Shown here piece by piece: positions 18,606 through 29,884 of a DNA stretch of 64,000 nucleotides; the first letter of the stretch is position 1, and each line of letters starts with the position of its first letter. The stretch is from JAOPZW01 sp963851295. Its GTDB lineage: Bacteria > Actinomycetota > Thermoleophilia > Solirubrobacterales > Solirubrobacteraceae. A program made the translations under genes and the position numbers. The DNA is taken from positions 1 through 64,000 of the forward strand of contig CAWKOS010000003.1 in NCBI GenBank assembly GCA_963851295.1. Direction: 5' to 3'. Below the pieces are notes generated by a model. That model searched no databases. It was not told the origin of the DNA and saw only the letters and a list, made by a program, of their open reading frames with translations.

Positions 18606-19490
18606 GTGGCCGGCTTCGTCGTACCCGACGTCCTCGTCCTCGCCGGCGGCGGGGTCGTCGGCGAGGCGTGGATGACGGGCCTCCTCGCGGGCATCGAGGA
18701 CGAGGCGGGCGCCGACCTGCGGCGCGTGGAGGCGCTCGTCGGGACCTCGGCGGGCTCGATCGTCGCCGCGCGCCTGGTCGCGGGCGTGGCCCTGCGCCGG
18801 CCGCCGCGCACGTCGCGGGCCGGCGCGGCGGCGGCCGCGGAGGCCGCGAGCGAGGGCCCGCTGCGGACCGCGGCGCGCTGGGGCTGGGCGGCGACCGCGC
18901 CGCTGGCGCCGATCGCCACCGCGATCGCGACGCCCGGCGGCGCGCTGCTGCGCTCGGCGCTGCTCTCGCGCGCCCCGGGCGGCGGGCAGCGCCTCGGCCG
19001 CCTGCACGGCGAGATCGAGCGCTCGGGCGCGCGCTTCGACGGGCGCCTGCGCGTCTGCTGCGTCGACCGCCGCTCGGGCCGGCGGGTCGTGTTCGGGGCC
19101 CCGGGAGCGCCGCCGGCGACGGTGGCCGACGCCGTCGTCGCCTCCTGCGCGATCCCGTGGGCCTTCGCGCCGGTGGAGATCGGCGGGCGCGAGTACGTCG
19201 ACGGCGGCGTGTGGAGCGTGACCAACCTCGACGCCGCCCCGGCGCGCCGCGACACCCAGGTGCTGTGCCTGGACCCGACGGCGTCGCTGAGCTCGCCGCT
19301 GCGCCTGGCCTTCCGCGTCGCGATCGCGATGGAGCTGCAGATCCTGCGCGGGCGGGGGGCGCGCGTGCGCCACGTCGGCCCCGACGACGAGGCCGCCGCG
19401 GCGATGGGGACCGACTTCATGTCCCCGGCGGCCTCCGCGGCCGCGCTGGCGGCCGGCCACCGCCAGGGCCGGGCGCTGGCCGCGGGCTGA
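18606..19490 (+). CDS. Patatin-like phospholipase family protein
   Basis: A 294-residue alpha/beta hydrolase with the patatin Ser-Asp dyad. The oxyanion glycine block is LAGGGVVGEAW at the N-terminus, the nucleophile is in GTSAGS at about residue 45, and the catalytic Asp is in DGGVWS at about 200. Family members hydrolyse acyl chains from lipids, in the cytoplasm or at the membrane. No signal peptide is seen. The start is uncertain: GTG at 18597 and GTG at 18606 are both possible. The latter places homology (VVPDVLVLAGGGV) closer to the N-terminus. It diverges from the XRE-cupin gene. Confidence 0.87.
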   Translation: MAGFVVPDVLVLAGGGVVGEAWMTGLLAGIEDEAGADLRRVEALVGTSAGSIVAARLVAGVALRRPPRTSRAGAAAAAEAASEGPLRTAARWGWAATAPLAPIATAIATPGGALLRSALLSRAPGGGQRLGRLHGEIERSGARFDGRLRVCCVDRRSGRRVVFGAPGAPPATVADAVVASCAIPWAFAPVEIGGREYVDGGVWSVTNLDAAPARRDTQVLCLDPTASLSSPLRLAFRVAIAMELQILRGRGARVRHVGPDDEAAAAMGTDFMSPAASAAALAAGHRQGRALAAG

Positions 19491-19615
19491 GTCCCTTCAC
19501 GCGATCTTCTCCACCCGGCGCCCCGGACGCGCAACCCTGAGGCAGCGCTCGTGCGCGGCCGCCACGGAGGGCGGGCCGACCCGGGGGGGACAGCGAGCGC
19601 TCTCCTCCGCACACG

Positions 19616-19655
19616 GTCGCGGCGGCGGGCCGAGACCCGGGCTCGCCGCCGCGAT
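19616..19655. terminator. Bidirectional GC-rich hairpin terminator
   Basis: CGCGGCGGCG at 19618-19627 is perfectly complementary to CGCCGCCGCG at 19644-19653. A further T-A pair and a G-T pair at the base extend it, and a 16-nt loop can fold again. It sits between the convergent patatin-like and M20 peptidase genes. It lacks a U-tract, as is common in high-GC actinobacteria, so termination strength is inferred. Confidence 0.6.
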
Positions 19656-19670
19656 GCGTGCCGCCGCCCC

Positions 19671-20872
19671 TCAGGCCGCGGCGAAGGCGTGGGCGACCGC
19701 GGCGATCGCCCGCGCCAGCGTCACGAGGTCCTCGACGCGGACGCGCTCGTCCACGGCGTGGGCGAGCTCGATGCCCGGCGTCCCGGCCATGACCGTCGGG
19801 ATCCCGCGCGCGGTCCAGAGGCGCATGTCGGCCCCCCACGGGACGCCCGCGACGTCGGCCTCGCGCCCCGCCGCGGCGCTGTAGGACTCGCGCACGAGCG
19901 CCGCGAAGGGGTGGGCCGCGTCGGTCTGGCCCGAGGCGAACTGCCCGCCAGGCCACGTTAGGCGCGCCTCGGGGCAGGCGCGCGCGACGACCGCCTCGAG
20001 AGCGGCCCGCGCCTCGGCGACGTCCTCCCCCACGCGCACCGGCGCGCGGCCCTCGAAGGTCAGGCGGTCGGGCACGCTGCTCGACCACTCCCCCGCCTCC
20101 ACGCGCCCGACGAGCAGCGGGTAGGGCAGCTCGAGCGCGCGCATCAGCGGGTGCTCGACCCCGGCGTTCAGCGCCCGCTCGTGCTCGGCGAGCGCCGTGT
20201 GGACGGGCAGGTAGCGGTCGATCGCCGACACCCCCTCGAGCCGGTGCGCCGCGTGGGCGGCGACGCCGGGCACGACGCCCTCGAAGGTCACCGCGCCCGC
20301 CTGGGCGCAGACGACGTCGAAGCCCGTCGGCTCGGGGATCAGGCACGCGTCGAAGGCGCCGTCGCGCTCCAGCGCGGCGAAGGCGCCCAGGCCGCCGTCC
20401 TCCTCGGAGGCGACCGCGACGAGGACGACCTCGGCCTGCGCCCCGCCCTCGCGCGCGACCTCGGCCAGCGCGTGCAGGGCGGCCGCCACCGCGCCCTTCA
20501 TGTCGACGCTGCCGCGGCCGTGCAGCCAGCCGTCCTCGAGCGCGCCCGACCACGGCCCGTGGCGCCACGGCACGGTCCCGGGCGGCACGACGTCGACGTG
20601 ACCGCTGACCGCCAGCCGCCCGCCGCCGGCCCCGCCGCCGTCCCGCGCCGGCACGGTCACGGTCAGCCCCCAGAGCTCCTCGCGCGCCGCCTCCTCCCCC
20701 GGGTAGGCCGCATGGGCGCGCAGCGCGGCCAGGTCGTGGCGGTGCAGCTGCGCCCGCAGCCCCAGCCCGCGGGCGAGCTCGGCCAGGCGCTCGAGGGCGC
20801 CGCGCTCGTCGCCGGTCACGCTGGGGATCTCGACGAGCGCGGCGGCGTCGCGGGCGAGGGCCCGCGCGTCGA

Positions 20873-20876
<4 letters not shown>
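19671..20876 (-). CDS. M20 family metallopeptidase (ArgE/DapE-like)
   Basis: A 401-residue zinc-dependent amidohydrolase. Visible are the metal-binding GHVDVVP, the bridging-Asp block GRGSVDMKGA, the general-base pair in ASEEDGG and a C-terminal block ELAHAVDERV with the last metal ligand. The insertion between them is the usual dimerisation domain. ArgE, DapE and carboxypeptidase-type members cannot be separated by eye. The GTG start at 20876 overlaps the leuA stop (GTGA), so it is coupled to leucine synthesis. An N-acyl amino acid substrate would fit, but is a guess. Confidence 0.88.
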
Positions 20877-22495
<1,619 letters not shown>

Positions 22496-22567
22496 TGGCT
22501 GTCCTCTCGTGGGCTTCGTCCTTCGGCTTCTCTCGTGATCGGTTTGCGGCTTCGCGGCCGCCACGCG
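22496..22567 (-). promoter_or_regulatory. leuA attenuator region (antisense pairing block, hairpin, SD)
   Basis: Between the leader peptide stop and leuA the RNA can form GCGGC-N6-GCCGC (22561-22546). It also carries GAGAAGCCGAAGG at 22532-22520, which is complementary, with one A-C mismatch, to 13 bases inside the leader ORF (22604-22592, the codons around the Leu run). The leuA Shine-Dalgarno GAGAGGA is at 22508-22502, and CACGAGAG is repeated at 22537-22530 and 22511-22504. A ribosome stalled on the leader's Leu codons would hide one arm and free the other. No U-tract is visible, so control of translation or Rho-dependent termination is as likely as intrinsic termination. Confidence 0.6.
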
Positions 22568-22621
22568 CTATTCCCCCCGAAGGGGGAGGAGGAGAAGTCG
22601 AAGGGCGAGCTGGGACGCCAT
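22568..22621 (-). CDS. leuL: Leucine leader peptide of leuA
   Basis: A 17-residue ORF, MASQLALRLLLLPLRGE, with seven leucines, four of them consecutive (positions 9-12). Three of the Leu codons are CTT, which is otherwise rare in this GC-rich DNA. It lies 72 bases upstream of leuA in the same direction. The last codons form a CCCCC-UUCG-GGGGG hairpin (22586-22573), ending just before the TAG stop. Such Leu-rich leaders upstream of leuA are known in actinobacteria. No good Shine-Dalgarno precedes the ATG, but a start very near the 5' end of the mRNA (leaderless) is plausible. Confidence 0.78.
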   Translation of the reverse strand: MASQLALRLLLLPLRGE

Positions 22622-22631
22622 GCGAGCCAGG

Positions 22632-22661
22632 AGCCTAGCGAAGGGCCCTACTCCATCGCAA
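22632..22661 (-). promoter_or_regulatory. Possible promoter of the leuL-leuA transcript
   Basis: On the minus strand TTGCGA (22661-22656) and TAGGCT (22637-22632) are separated by 18 bases, a fair match to a housekeeping promoter. It would start transcription about four bases before the leader ATG at 22621. The -35 lies inside the last codons of the permease gene. Placed by pattern only. Confidence 0.35.
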
Positions 22662-24210
22662 CGGCCGTTTCGACCGGCGGCTCCTCGAGCGCCGTCGGGC
22701 GCGCCTTCTCCCACTTGCGCCGGAAGAACTTCGGATAGGCGAACCAGGCGAAGACCATGAGCACGACGCCCAGGAGCAGCCCGCCGATCCCGATCAGGAT
22801 CGGGATCTCGATGCCGTGCCAGGGCGGGGTGTAGTTGTAGTCCTCCGCGTAGCCCTTGGTCCCGTAGTCGATGTAGGCGCGCACGAAGACGAAGGCCAGC
22901 ATTGCGAAGCCCAGCAGCGGGAGCAGGCCCGCGAAGACGAAGCTCTTGCCCGAGCGGACGATCGCCTGGCGGTAGTAGACGATGCACGCCAGCCCGGTGA
23001 TGCCGTAGTAGAAGGCGATCATGAAGCCGATGGCGGTCACCGAGTCGCCGAGGACGTTCTGGCTGAGCTCGTTGACGGCGACGTACCAGATGATCGAGAC
23101 CGCGCCCATCGAGATCGTCGACACCGTCGGGGTCATGTAGCGCGGGCTGACGTTCCCGAAGGTCTTCGGTATCGCGCCCCAGCGCGCCATCGAGAGGCTC
23201 GTGCGCGCGGTGGGCAGGATCGTCGTCTGCGTCGAGGCGGCGGCCGAGCTGAGCACGGCGATGATGAGCAGCTTGTCCAGCGGCGAGCCGAAGACCTTGC
23301 TGCCGAGCACGCTGAGCACGTCGTCGGCGTTGTCGACCAGCAGCTTCTCGCCGCCGTAGGCCTGCGCGGCGAAGGAGACCACGACGTAGATGAGCACGAG
23401 CAGGATCGTGCTCATGACCGCCGCGCGCCCAGGGCCCGTGTGACGGTCCTGGGACTCCTCGTTGACCGCGACCCCGCTGTCCCACCCCCAGTAGATGAAG
23501 ATGCCCAGCAGGACGCCGTCGACGAGCGCGTTGAAGCTCGAGATGTGGAGTGGGTTCAGCCAGCTCAGGCTGACGCCGGGCTCGGTGGGCACGTCGGTGA
23601 ACGCGACCTTGGCGAGCGCGACGACCGCGAAGAGCGCGAGGGTGAGGATCTCGGCGGTCAGCAGCCACTTCTGCGTGCTGGCGTTGAGCTCGATGCCGAT
23701 CACGCAGATCCAGGTCATGATCGCGATCCACACGACGCCGACGAGGGTCACCGCCCAGCTCGTGTCGGCCGCCGACTGCCAGCCGAAGAGCAGGAACGAG
23801 TAGATGCCGGCGATCTGCGCCAGGCTGGCCATGACGATGATGTCGGCGGCGATGATCGCCCAGCCCGACAGCCATCCCAGCTGCGGGCCCATGGCGCGGG
23901 TGACCCAGGCGAAGCTCGTGCCGCAGTCCGGGTCGGCGCGGTTCATGTAGCTGTACGCGAAGGCGATGAACAGCATCGGAACGAACGAGACGATCAGCAC
24001 CGCCGGCGCCGAGAGCCCGACGCCCGGGACCGCCACGATGAAGCCGAGCGTGGCCGCCAGGCTGTAGCCCGGTGCGGTCGAGGCCACGCCGATGACGACG
24101 TTCGACGCGTAGCCGATCGCGTTCGACTTCAGGCCCTTCTCGCCATGCGCCGACCCGGCCGGCATGTCGCCGCCGCCAGGGCGCGGCGCCGCGATCGATC
24201 CGGATTCCAC
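22648..24210 (-). CDS. APC-superfamily amino acid permease
   Basis: A 520-residue integral membrane transporter with about 12 hydrophobic segments. Family features are the broken first helix region SNAIGYASNVVIGVASTAPGY and the GTSFAWVTRAMGPQLGWLSGW block after the second helix. The GTG at 24210 is chosen because GAGGAGGGAC precedes it closely; an ATG further upstream would add a charged stretch without family similarity. It is transcribed toward leuA and its end is 26 bases before the leader ORF. Import of an amino acid is expected; whether it is leucine cannot be told. Confidence 0.9.
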   Translation of the reverse strand: MESGSIAAPRPGGGDMPAGSAHGEKGLKSNAIGYASNVVIGVASTAPGYSLAATLGFIVAVPGVGLSAPAVLIVSFVPMLFIAFAYSYMNRADPDCGTSFAWVTRAMGPQLGWLSGWAIIAADIIVMASLAQIAGIYSFLLFGWQSAADTSWAVTLVGVVWIAIMTWICVIGIELNASTQKWLLTAEILTLALFAVVALAKVAFTDVPTEPGVSLSWLNPLHISSFNALVDGVLLGIFIYWGWDSGVAVNEESQDRHTGPGRAAVMSTILLVLIYVVVSFAAQAYGGEKLLVDNADDVLSVLGSKVFGSPLDKLLIIAVLSSAAASTQTTILPTARTSLSMARWGAIPKTFGNVSPRYMTPTVSTISMGAVSIIWYVAVNELSQNVLGDSVTAIGFMIAFYYGITGLACIVYYRQAIVRSGKSFVFAGLLPLLGFAMLAFVFVRAYIDYGTKGYAEDYNYTPPWHGIEIPILIGIGGLLLGVVLMVFAWFAYPKFFRRKWEKARPTALEEPPVETAVAME

Positions 24211-24394
24211 TTGCGTCCCTCCTCGCTGTCCCGCCCGGTGTTCGGGGCGCGAGCGTACTCCCCTGCGACGACGGCGACGGCAGGTTCTGCACAGCTTGCT
24301 CCACTGCGGCGCACGCAACCCACAGGCTGTCGAAGCCGGGTTGTCCATCGTGGCGTGGTGAAGCAGCTACGGCGCCGAGTACCGTGGTGCGACC

Positions 24395-25236
24395 GTGACT
24401 CCGCCGCTCGACACCGGCTTTCCTTCGGCCGACGCCCAGGACGACTTCCTGCGCGTCCGCCGGCGTCAGGTCATGTCGCGGCTGGCGCGGCGCCTGGGCC
24501 GCGAGCCGGGCGACGTCGACGTCATCCTGCCCTACGAAGAGGTCGTCGACGCCCTCGGCTACCTCGAGGAATCCTACGTCGGGCTGCAGACCGTGCCGCT
24601 GCACTCGATCCTCGGCACCGTCGACCGCGCCAAGGGCTTCGACCGCGAGTTCCGGCCCACCACGGCGCGCGTGCGCGCGCGCTGGGAGCGGATCGCCAAC
24701 GCCGTGCGCCGCGGCGAGCCGATGCCGCCGATCTCGCTCTTCCAGATAGGCGAGGTCTACTTCGTGCGCGACGGCCACCACCGCGTGTCGGTCGCCCGCG
24801 CGCTGGGGCGCACCGAGATCGACGCGTACGTGGTCGAGGTCCGCACGCGCGTCGGCGCCGATCGCACCCTGCGTGTCGACGACCTCCCGAAGAAGAGCCA
24901 CGAGCGCGTCTTCTACGAGCGCGTCCCGCTGCCGAGCCGGGCGCGCGGGCGGATCGCCGTCACCGACGCGTGGGACTACGGCGTCCTGGCCCAGAGCGTC
25001 GAGGCGTGGGCCTTTCGCCTCATGCAGGACCGCGCCGAGTTCCTCGACCGCGCGACCGCCGCGCGGCTGTGGTTCGACGAGGAGTACGTGCCCGTCGTCG
25101 AGATGCTGCGCGAGGCCGACATGATCGGCGACGGCACCGAGGCCGACGCCTACCTGCGCGTCTCCAAGCAGCGCTACCGGCTCATGCGCACGCACGAGTG
25201 GAGCGAGGACGTCCTCGCGCGGGTGCGCGAGGCCGA

Positions 25237-25240
<4 letters not shown>
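24395..25240 (+). CDS. ParB/sulfiredoxin-fold domain protein, paralogue 1
   Basis: A 281-residue cytoplasmic protein of unknown role. Residues 72-150 look like the ParB-N/sulfiredoxin fold: ILGTVDR (72-78), GFDREFRP (81-88), PMPPISLFQIGEVYFVRDGHHRVSVARALG. The DGHHRV core resembles the nucleotide-binding motif of ParB CTPases. A C-terminal region of about 100 residues is unlike ParB and no DNA-binding HTH is evident. Partition genes are absent, so it is not a chromosomal ParB. The protein at 43125 shares the same block order. The stop overlaps that of the convergent ugpC-like gene in a four-base CTAG. The GTG start at 24395 is provisional. Confidence 0.72.
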
Positions 25241-26445
<1,205 letters not shown>

Positions 26446-26530
26446 GTGCGTTGCTCCCTCTCCCGTGAGTCCTCTTGGCGCCGACCTTACCCGTGCAAAC
26501 GCGCAGTGAACCAGGCGGGGCGGCCGACCG

Positions 26531-28108
26531 CTAGTCGAGCGCGATCGCGCGACCCGCGACGAAGCCCTCGAGGCCGACGATCTGGTCGATCACGGCCTGG
26601 GGCACCGGCTGGTCGGTGGTGACGACCATCACGGCCAGCCCCTCCTCGCCGTCGTCGGGGGTGTGGCCGACCGCGGCGGAGGAGATGTTGATCCCGCTCT
26701 CGCCGAAGCAGGTCCCCACGCGGCCGATCATCCCCGGCACGTCGAGGTAGCGGAAGAACGCGATGTGCTCCTGGAGCTGGAGGTTGAAGCGCTGGCCCCA
26801 GGCCTCGAGGAGGTGCGGCCGGTGGCGGCTGCCGAGCGTCGTTCCCACCACGCGCACGCGCTGGCCCCCGGCGGTCACGCCGACGCGGACGAGGTCGGAG
26901 AAGTCGCGCGCCTGGGTGCTGCGCGTCTCGGTCAGGTCGATGCCGCGCTCCTCGGCGATCGCGGGGGCATTGACGGCGTTGACGTCCTCCTCGGTATGGC
27001 CGGTGAGGACGCCGAGGAGGACCTCGACCGCCAAGGGGCGCGTGTCGCGCTCGGCGATGCGCCCCAGCAGCTCGACCTCGACGCGGTCGATGCTCGAGCC
27101 CTCGGCGAGCCCCATGGCCAGCCGCCCGAGCTGGCGGCTGAGGGGCAGGAACGGGCCCAGCACCTCCATGTCCTCGGCGGCGACGGCGGGGACGTTGACC
27201 GCGCTGGAGACGACGCCGCCGGTCAGCGCGGCCACGACCTGCTCGGCGGCCTGGAAGCCGGCGCGGTCGGTGGCCTCGGCCGTCGAGGCGCCGAGGTGCG
27301 GCGTGACGATGACGTTGGAGCGGCCGAAGAGCGGGTGCTCGGTGATCGGCTCGGAGCGGAAGACGTCGAGCGCCGCGCCGCCGACCTTGCCGGAGTCCAG
27401 GGCCGCCTCGAGGTCCTCGTCGACGATCAGCGGCCCCCGGGCGACGTTGAGCACGCGCACGCCGTCCTTGCACTTGGCGAGCGCTTCGGCGTCGAGCCAG
27501 CCCTCGGTCTCGGGCGTCTTGGGCAGGTGGAGGGTCAGGAAGTCGGCCTGGGCGTAGACCTCGTCGGAGGACTCGGCCTTCTCGACCCCGAGGTCGCGAT
27601 AGCGGTCGGCGGACACGAAGGGGTCGAAGGCGACGACCTTCATCCCGAAGCCCTGCGCCCGGTGGGCGACGAGCTGGCCGATGCGCCCGAAGCCGAGGAT
27701 CCCGAGCGTCTTGTCGAGCAGCTCGACCCCCGAGAACTGCGCGCGCTCCCAGCGGCCCGCGGTCAGGCTGGCGTGGGCCTGGGGCACGTTGCGCGCGAGC
27801 GCGAGCAGCAGCGCCATCGTGTGCTCGGCGGCCGTGACGACGTTGGACTGCGGCGCATTGGCGACGATGATCCCGCGCTTGGTGGCGGCGGGGACGTCGA
27901 CGTTGTCGACGCCGACGCCGGCGCGGCCGATCGCCTTCAGGCGCGTCGCCCGGTCGATGACGTCGGCGGTCAGCTTGGTCGCCGAGCGGATGAGGATCCC
28001 GTCGTACTCGTCGATGCGCTCGAGGTGGTCGCCCTCGTCCACGTCGAAGTGCTCCCGCAGCAGGGCGACCCCGGAGGCGCCGATCTTCTCGGCGACGAGG
28101 ACGCGCAT
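26531..28108 (-). CDS. serA: D-3-phosphoglycerate dehydrogenase
   Basis: First step of serine synthesis, NAD-linked oxidation of 3-phosphoglycerate. The 525-residue long form has the substrate domain, GFGRIG nucleotide loop (139-144), catalytic Arg/Glu/His blocks (NVARGPLIVDEDL and TPHLGASTAEA), an intervening ASB domain (about 320-445) and a C-terminal ACT domain from about residue 450 (LDVPGMIGRVGTCFGESGIN), which binds serine for feedback. The ATG at 28108 shares one base with the serC stop (TGATG). serC and serA are therefore one operon behind the riboswitch at 29272-29347. Confidence 0.97.
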   Translation of the reverse strand: MRVLVAEKIGASGVALLREHFDVDEGDHLERIDEYDGILIRSATKLTADVIDRATRLKAIGRAGVGVDNVDVPAATKRGIIVANAPQSNVVTAAEHTMALLLALARNVPQAHASLTAGRWERAQFSGVELLDKTLGILGFGRIGQLVAHRAQGFGMKVVAFDPFVSADRYRDLGVEKAESSDEVYAQADFLTLHLPKTPETEGWLDAEALAKCKDGVRVLNVARGPLIVDEDLEAALDSGKVGGAALDVFRSEPITEHPLFGRSNVIVTPHLGASTAEATDRAGFQAAEQVVAALTGGVVSSAVNVPAVAAEDMEVLGPFLPLSRQLGRLAMGLAEGSSIDRVEVELLGRIAERDTRPLAVEVLLGVLTGHTEEDVNAVNAPAIAEERGIDLTETRSTQARDFSDLVRVGVTAGGQRVRVVGTTLGSRHRPHLLEAWGQRFNLQLQEHIAFFRYLDVPGMIGRVGTCFGESGINISSAAVGHTPDDGEEGLAVMVVTTDQPVPQAVIDQIVGLEGFVAGRAIALD

Positions 28109-29238
28109 CAGGCCGCCGTCCGCTCGACGACCCAGTCGATGCAGGCGGTCAGCGCCTGGACGTCGGCGAGGTCGATGGCCGGGAAGAGCCCGATGCGCAG
28201 CTGGTTGCGCCCGAGCTTGCGGTAGGGCTCGGTGTCGACGATGCCGTTGGCGCGCAGCGTGGCGGCGACGGCGGCGGCGTCGACCTCCTCGGCGAAGTCG
28301 ATCGTGCCCACGACGAGCGAGCGCTTGGCAGGGTCGGTCACGAAGGGCGTCGCGAACGTCGAGGCCTCGGCCCAGCCGTAGAGGTGGCCGGAGTTGGCCT
28401 CCGTGCGCCCGACGCAGCCGTCGAGGCCGCCCAGGCCGAGCATCCAATCGAGCTGGTCGGCGAGCAGGAAGAGCGTCGCGACGGCGGGCGTGTTGTAGGT
28501 CTGGTCCTTGCGCGAGTTGTCCAGCGCGGTGGCGAGGCTCAGCGACTCGGGGATCCAGCGGTCGGCCGCCGCGAGCTCGCCGATGCGCTCGATCGCCGCG
28601 GGGCTGAGGAGCGCCAGCCACAGCCCGCCGTCGGAGGCGAAGGACTTCTGCGGGGCGAAGTAGTAGGCGTCGGCGTGCGAGACGTCGACGGGCAGGCCGC
28701 CGGCGCCCGAGGTCGCGTCGATGAGGACGAGGGCGTCACCGCCCGGCCGCGTGACGGGGACCATGGCGCCGGTCGAGGTCTCGTTGTGGGCCCAGGCGAC
28801 GACGTCGGCGCTCGGGTCGCTCGTCGGCTCGGGCGCATCGCCGGGCTCGGCCGAGACCACGATCGGGTCCTGCAGGAAGGGCGCGCCCTTCGTGACGGTG
28901 GCGAACTTCTGCGAGAACTCGCCGAAGGCGAGGTGGAGGGCGCGGTCGCGGACCAGGCCGGCTGCCGCGGCGTCCCAGAAGGCGGTCGTGCCGCCGTTGC
29001 CGAGGGCGACCTCGTAGACGTCGGGGAGCTCGAAGAGCTCGCGCAGGCCGGTGCGCACGCGGCCGACGAGGCTCTTCACCGGCGCCTGGCGATGCGAGGT
29101 GCCCATGAGGGCGGCGCCCGCGGTCGCGAGGTGGGCGAGCTGCTCGGGCCGGACCTTGGACGGGCCGCAGCCGAAGCGCCCGTCGGCGGGCTTCAGGGCG
29201 GCCGGGATCTCGAGATGCGTGGTGGTGGCGGCGTTCAC
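28108..29238 (-). CDS. serC: Phosphoserine transaminase
   Basis: Second step of serine synthesis, a PLP enzyme of 376 residues of the actinobacterial type. Marks are RFGCGPSKVR near the N-terminus, GNGGTTAFWDAA, HNETSTGAM and the cofactor lysine in YYFAPQKSFASDGG (K198). The GTG at 29238 is chosen because GGAG precedes it by nine bases and homology starts at once. It is the first gene of serC-serA. A ZTP riboswitch lies 34 bases upstream, so transcription or translation should rise when 10-formyl-tetrahydrofolate is short. Confidence 0.96.
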   Translation of the reverse strand: MNAATTTHLEIPAALKPADGRFGCGPSKVRPEQLAHLATAGAALMGTSHRQAPVKSLVGRVRTGLRELFELPDVYEVALGNGGTTAFWDAAAAGLVRDRALHLAFGEFSQKFATVTKGAPFLQDPIVVSAEPGDAPEPTSDPSADVVAWAHNETSTGAMVPVTRPGGDALVLIDATSGAGGLPVDVSHADAYYFAPQKSFASDGGLWLALLSPAAIERIGELAAADRWIPESLSLATALDNSRKDQTYNTPAVATLFLLADQLDWMLGLGGLDGCVGRTEANSGHLYGWAEASTFATPFVTDPAKRSLVVGTIDFAEEVDAAAVAATLRANGIVDTEPYRKLGRNQLRIGLFPAIDLADVQALTACIDWVVERTAA

Positions 29239-29271
29239 GGCAGGGGTCTCCGCGGGTTCGTTGGACGATGC

Positions 29272-29347
29272 GTGCCCAGGCGTGCGGCGGCGGCTGCACC
29301 ATCGCTTCCCGGTGGTCGATTCCACCTGACAACGCCAGTCGCGACGG
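29272..29347 (-). promoter_or_regulatory. ZTP (pfl) riboswitch upstream of serC-serA
   Basis: Read on the minus strand, the RNA has all hallmark parts of the pfl motif. P1 is CCGUCGC (29347-29341) paired with GCGAUGG. The conserved GACUGGCG follows, then hairpin P2 GGUGG-AAUCGA-CCACC, then GGGAAGC. The second conserved domain holds the hallmark CGCCUGGGCA ending near 29273. Known pfl RNAs bind ZTP/ZMP, which build up when 10-formyl-THF runs out, and switch on one-carbon and purine genes. Serine is the main one-carbon donor, so serCA is a logical target. No U-tract follows, so the expression platform is uncertain. Confidence 0.9.
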
Positions 29348-29384
29348 CGCGCCGAGTGTAGCGAACGTGCCCGCGGGCGCCCGG

Positions 29385-29843
29385 TCAGCGCAGCGCGGCG
29401 GCGAGGCGGATCAGGTCGAAGGTCAGCCCCCCGTCGTCGTGGCGGCGGACCTCGGTCGTCGTCGCGTAGTCGCCGACCGTGAAGAGCAGGATCCAGACGA
29501 TGGCGGCGATGACCCCGAGGACCAGGCCGACGATGCCGATGATGACCGCCACGTTGGCCTGGTCGCTGCCGCGCTCGGAGCGCTTGGCCCGGTGGCCGAG
29601 GACCCAGGCCACGATCGAGGCCGGGATCGAGACGAAGAAGAAGAGCCCGCCCGTGAAGAAGAGCACGCCGAGGCTGAGCGAGCCGACGATGAGGCCCGCG
29701 ACGGCGCGGTTGTTCTGGGGCTGCGGGTCGCTCGGGCGCCCCGCCGTGGGCGGCAGGAACACGGGCCGCGCGGCCGGCTGCGGCGCCGGCGGCGCCTCGG
29801 CGTGCGGATCGGGCGGCAGGAACTCGGGCGGCACCGCGGGCAT
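29385..29843 (-). CDS. DUF4190-like membrane protein
   Basis: A 152-residue protein with a proline-rich cytoplasmic N-terminus (about 1-42, PPEFLPPDPHAEAPP) and two membrane helices at about 47-82 and 95-122. The helices are joined by HRAKRSERGSDQANVAV, followed by a short charged C-terminus. The two-helix block with an R/K-rich loop matches the DUF4190 pattern frequent in actinobacteria; function is unknown. It diverges from the ECF sigma factor at 29885 by 41 bases. It lies upstream of the riboswitch but is separated from it by about 37 bases. Confidence 0.8.
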   Translation of the reverse strand: MPAVPPEFLPPDPHAEAPPAPQPAARPVFLPPTAGRPSDPQPQNNRAVAGLIVGSLSLGVLFFTGGLFFFVSIPASIVAWVLGHRAKRSERGSDQANVAVIIGIVGLVLGVIAAIVWILLFTVGDYATTTEVRRHDDGGLTFDLIRLAAALR

Positions 29844-29884
29844 GATCGCAGGGACTTCTGAGCGCCGATGCTCGTATTGCGGGT

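Noticed and set aside
24211..24394. Riboswitch upstream of the APC permease
   Set aside because: The 184-base divergent gap has some pairing potential, but I could match no known amino-acid, guanidine or cyclic-dinucleotide riboswitch consensus.
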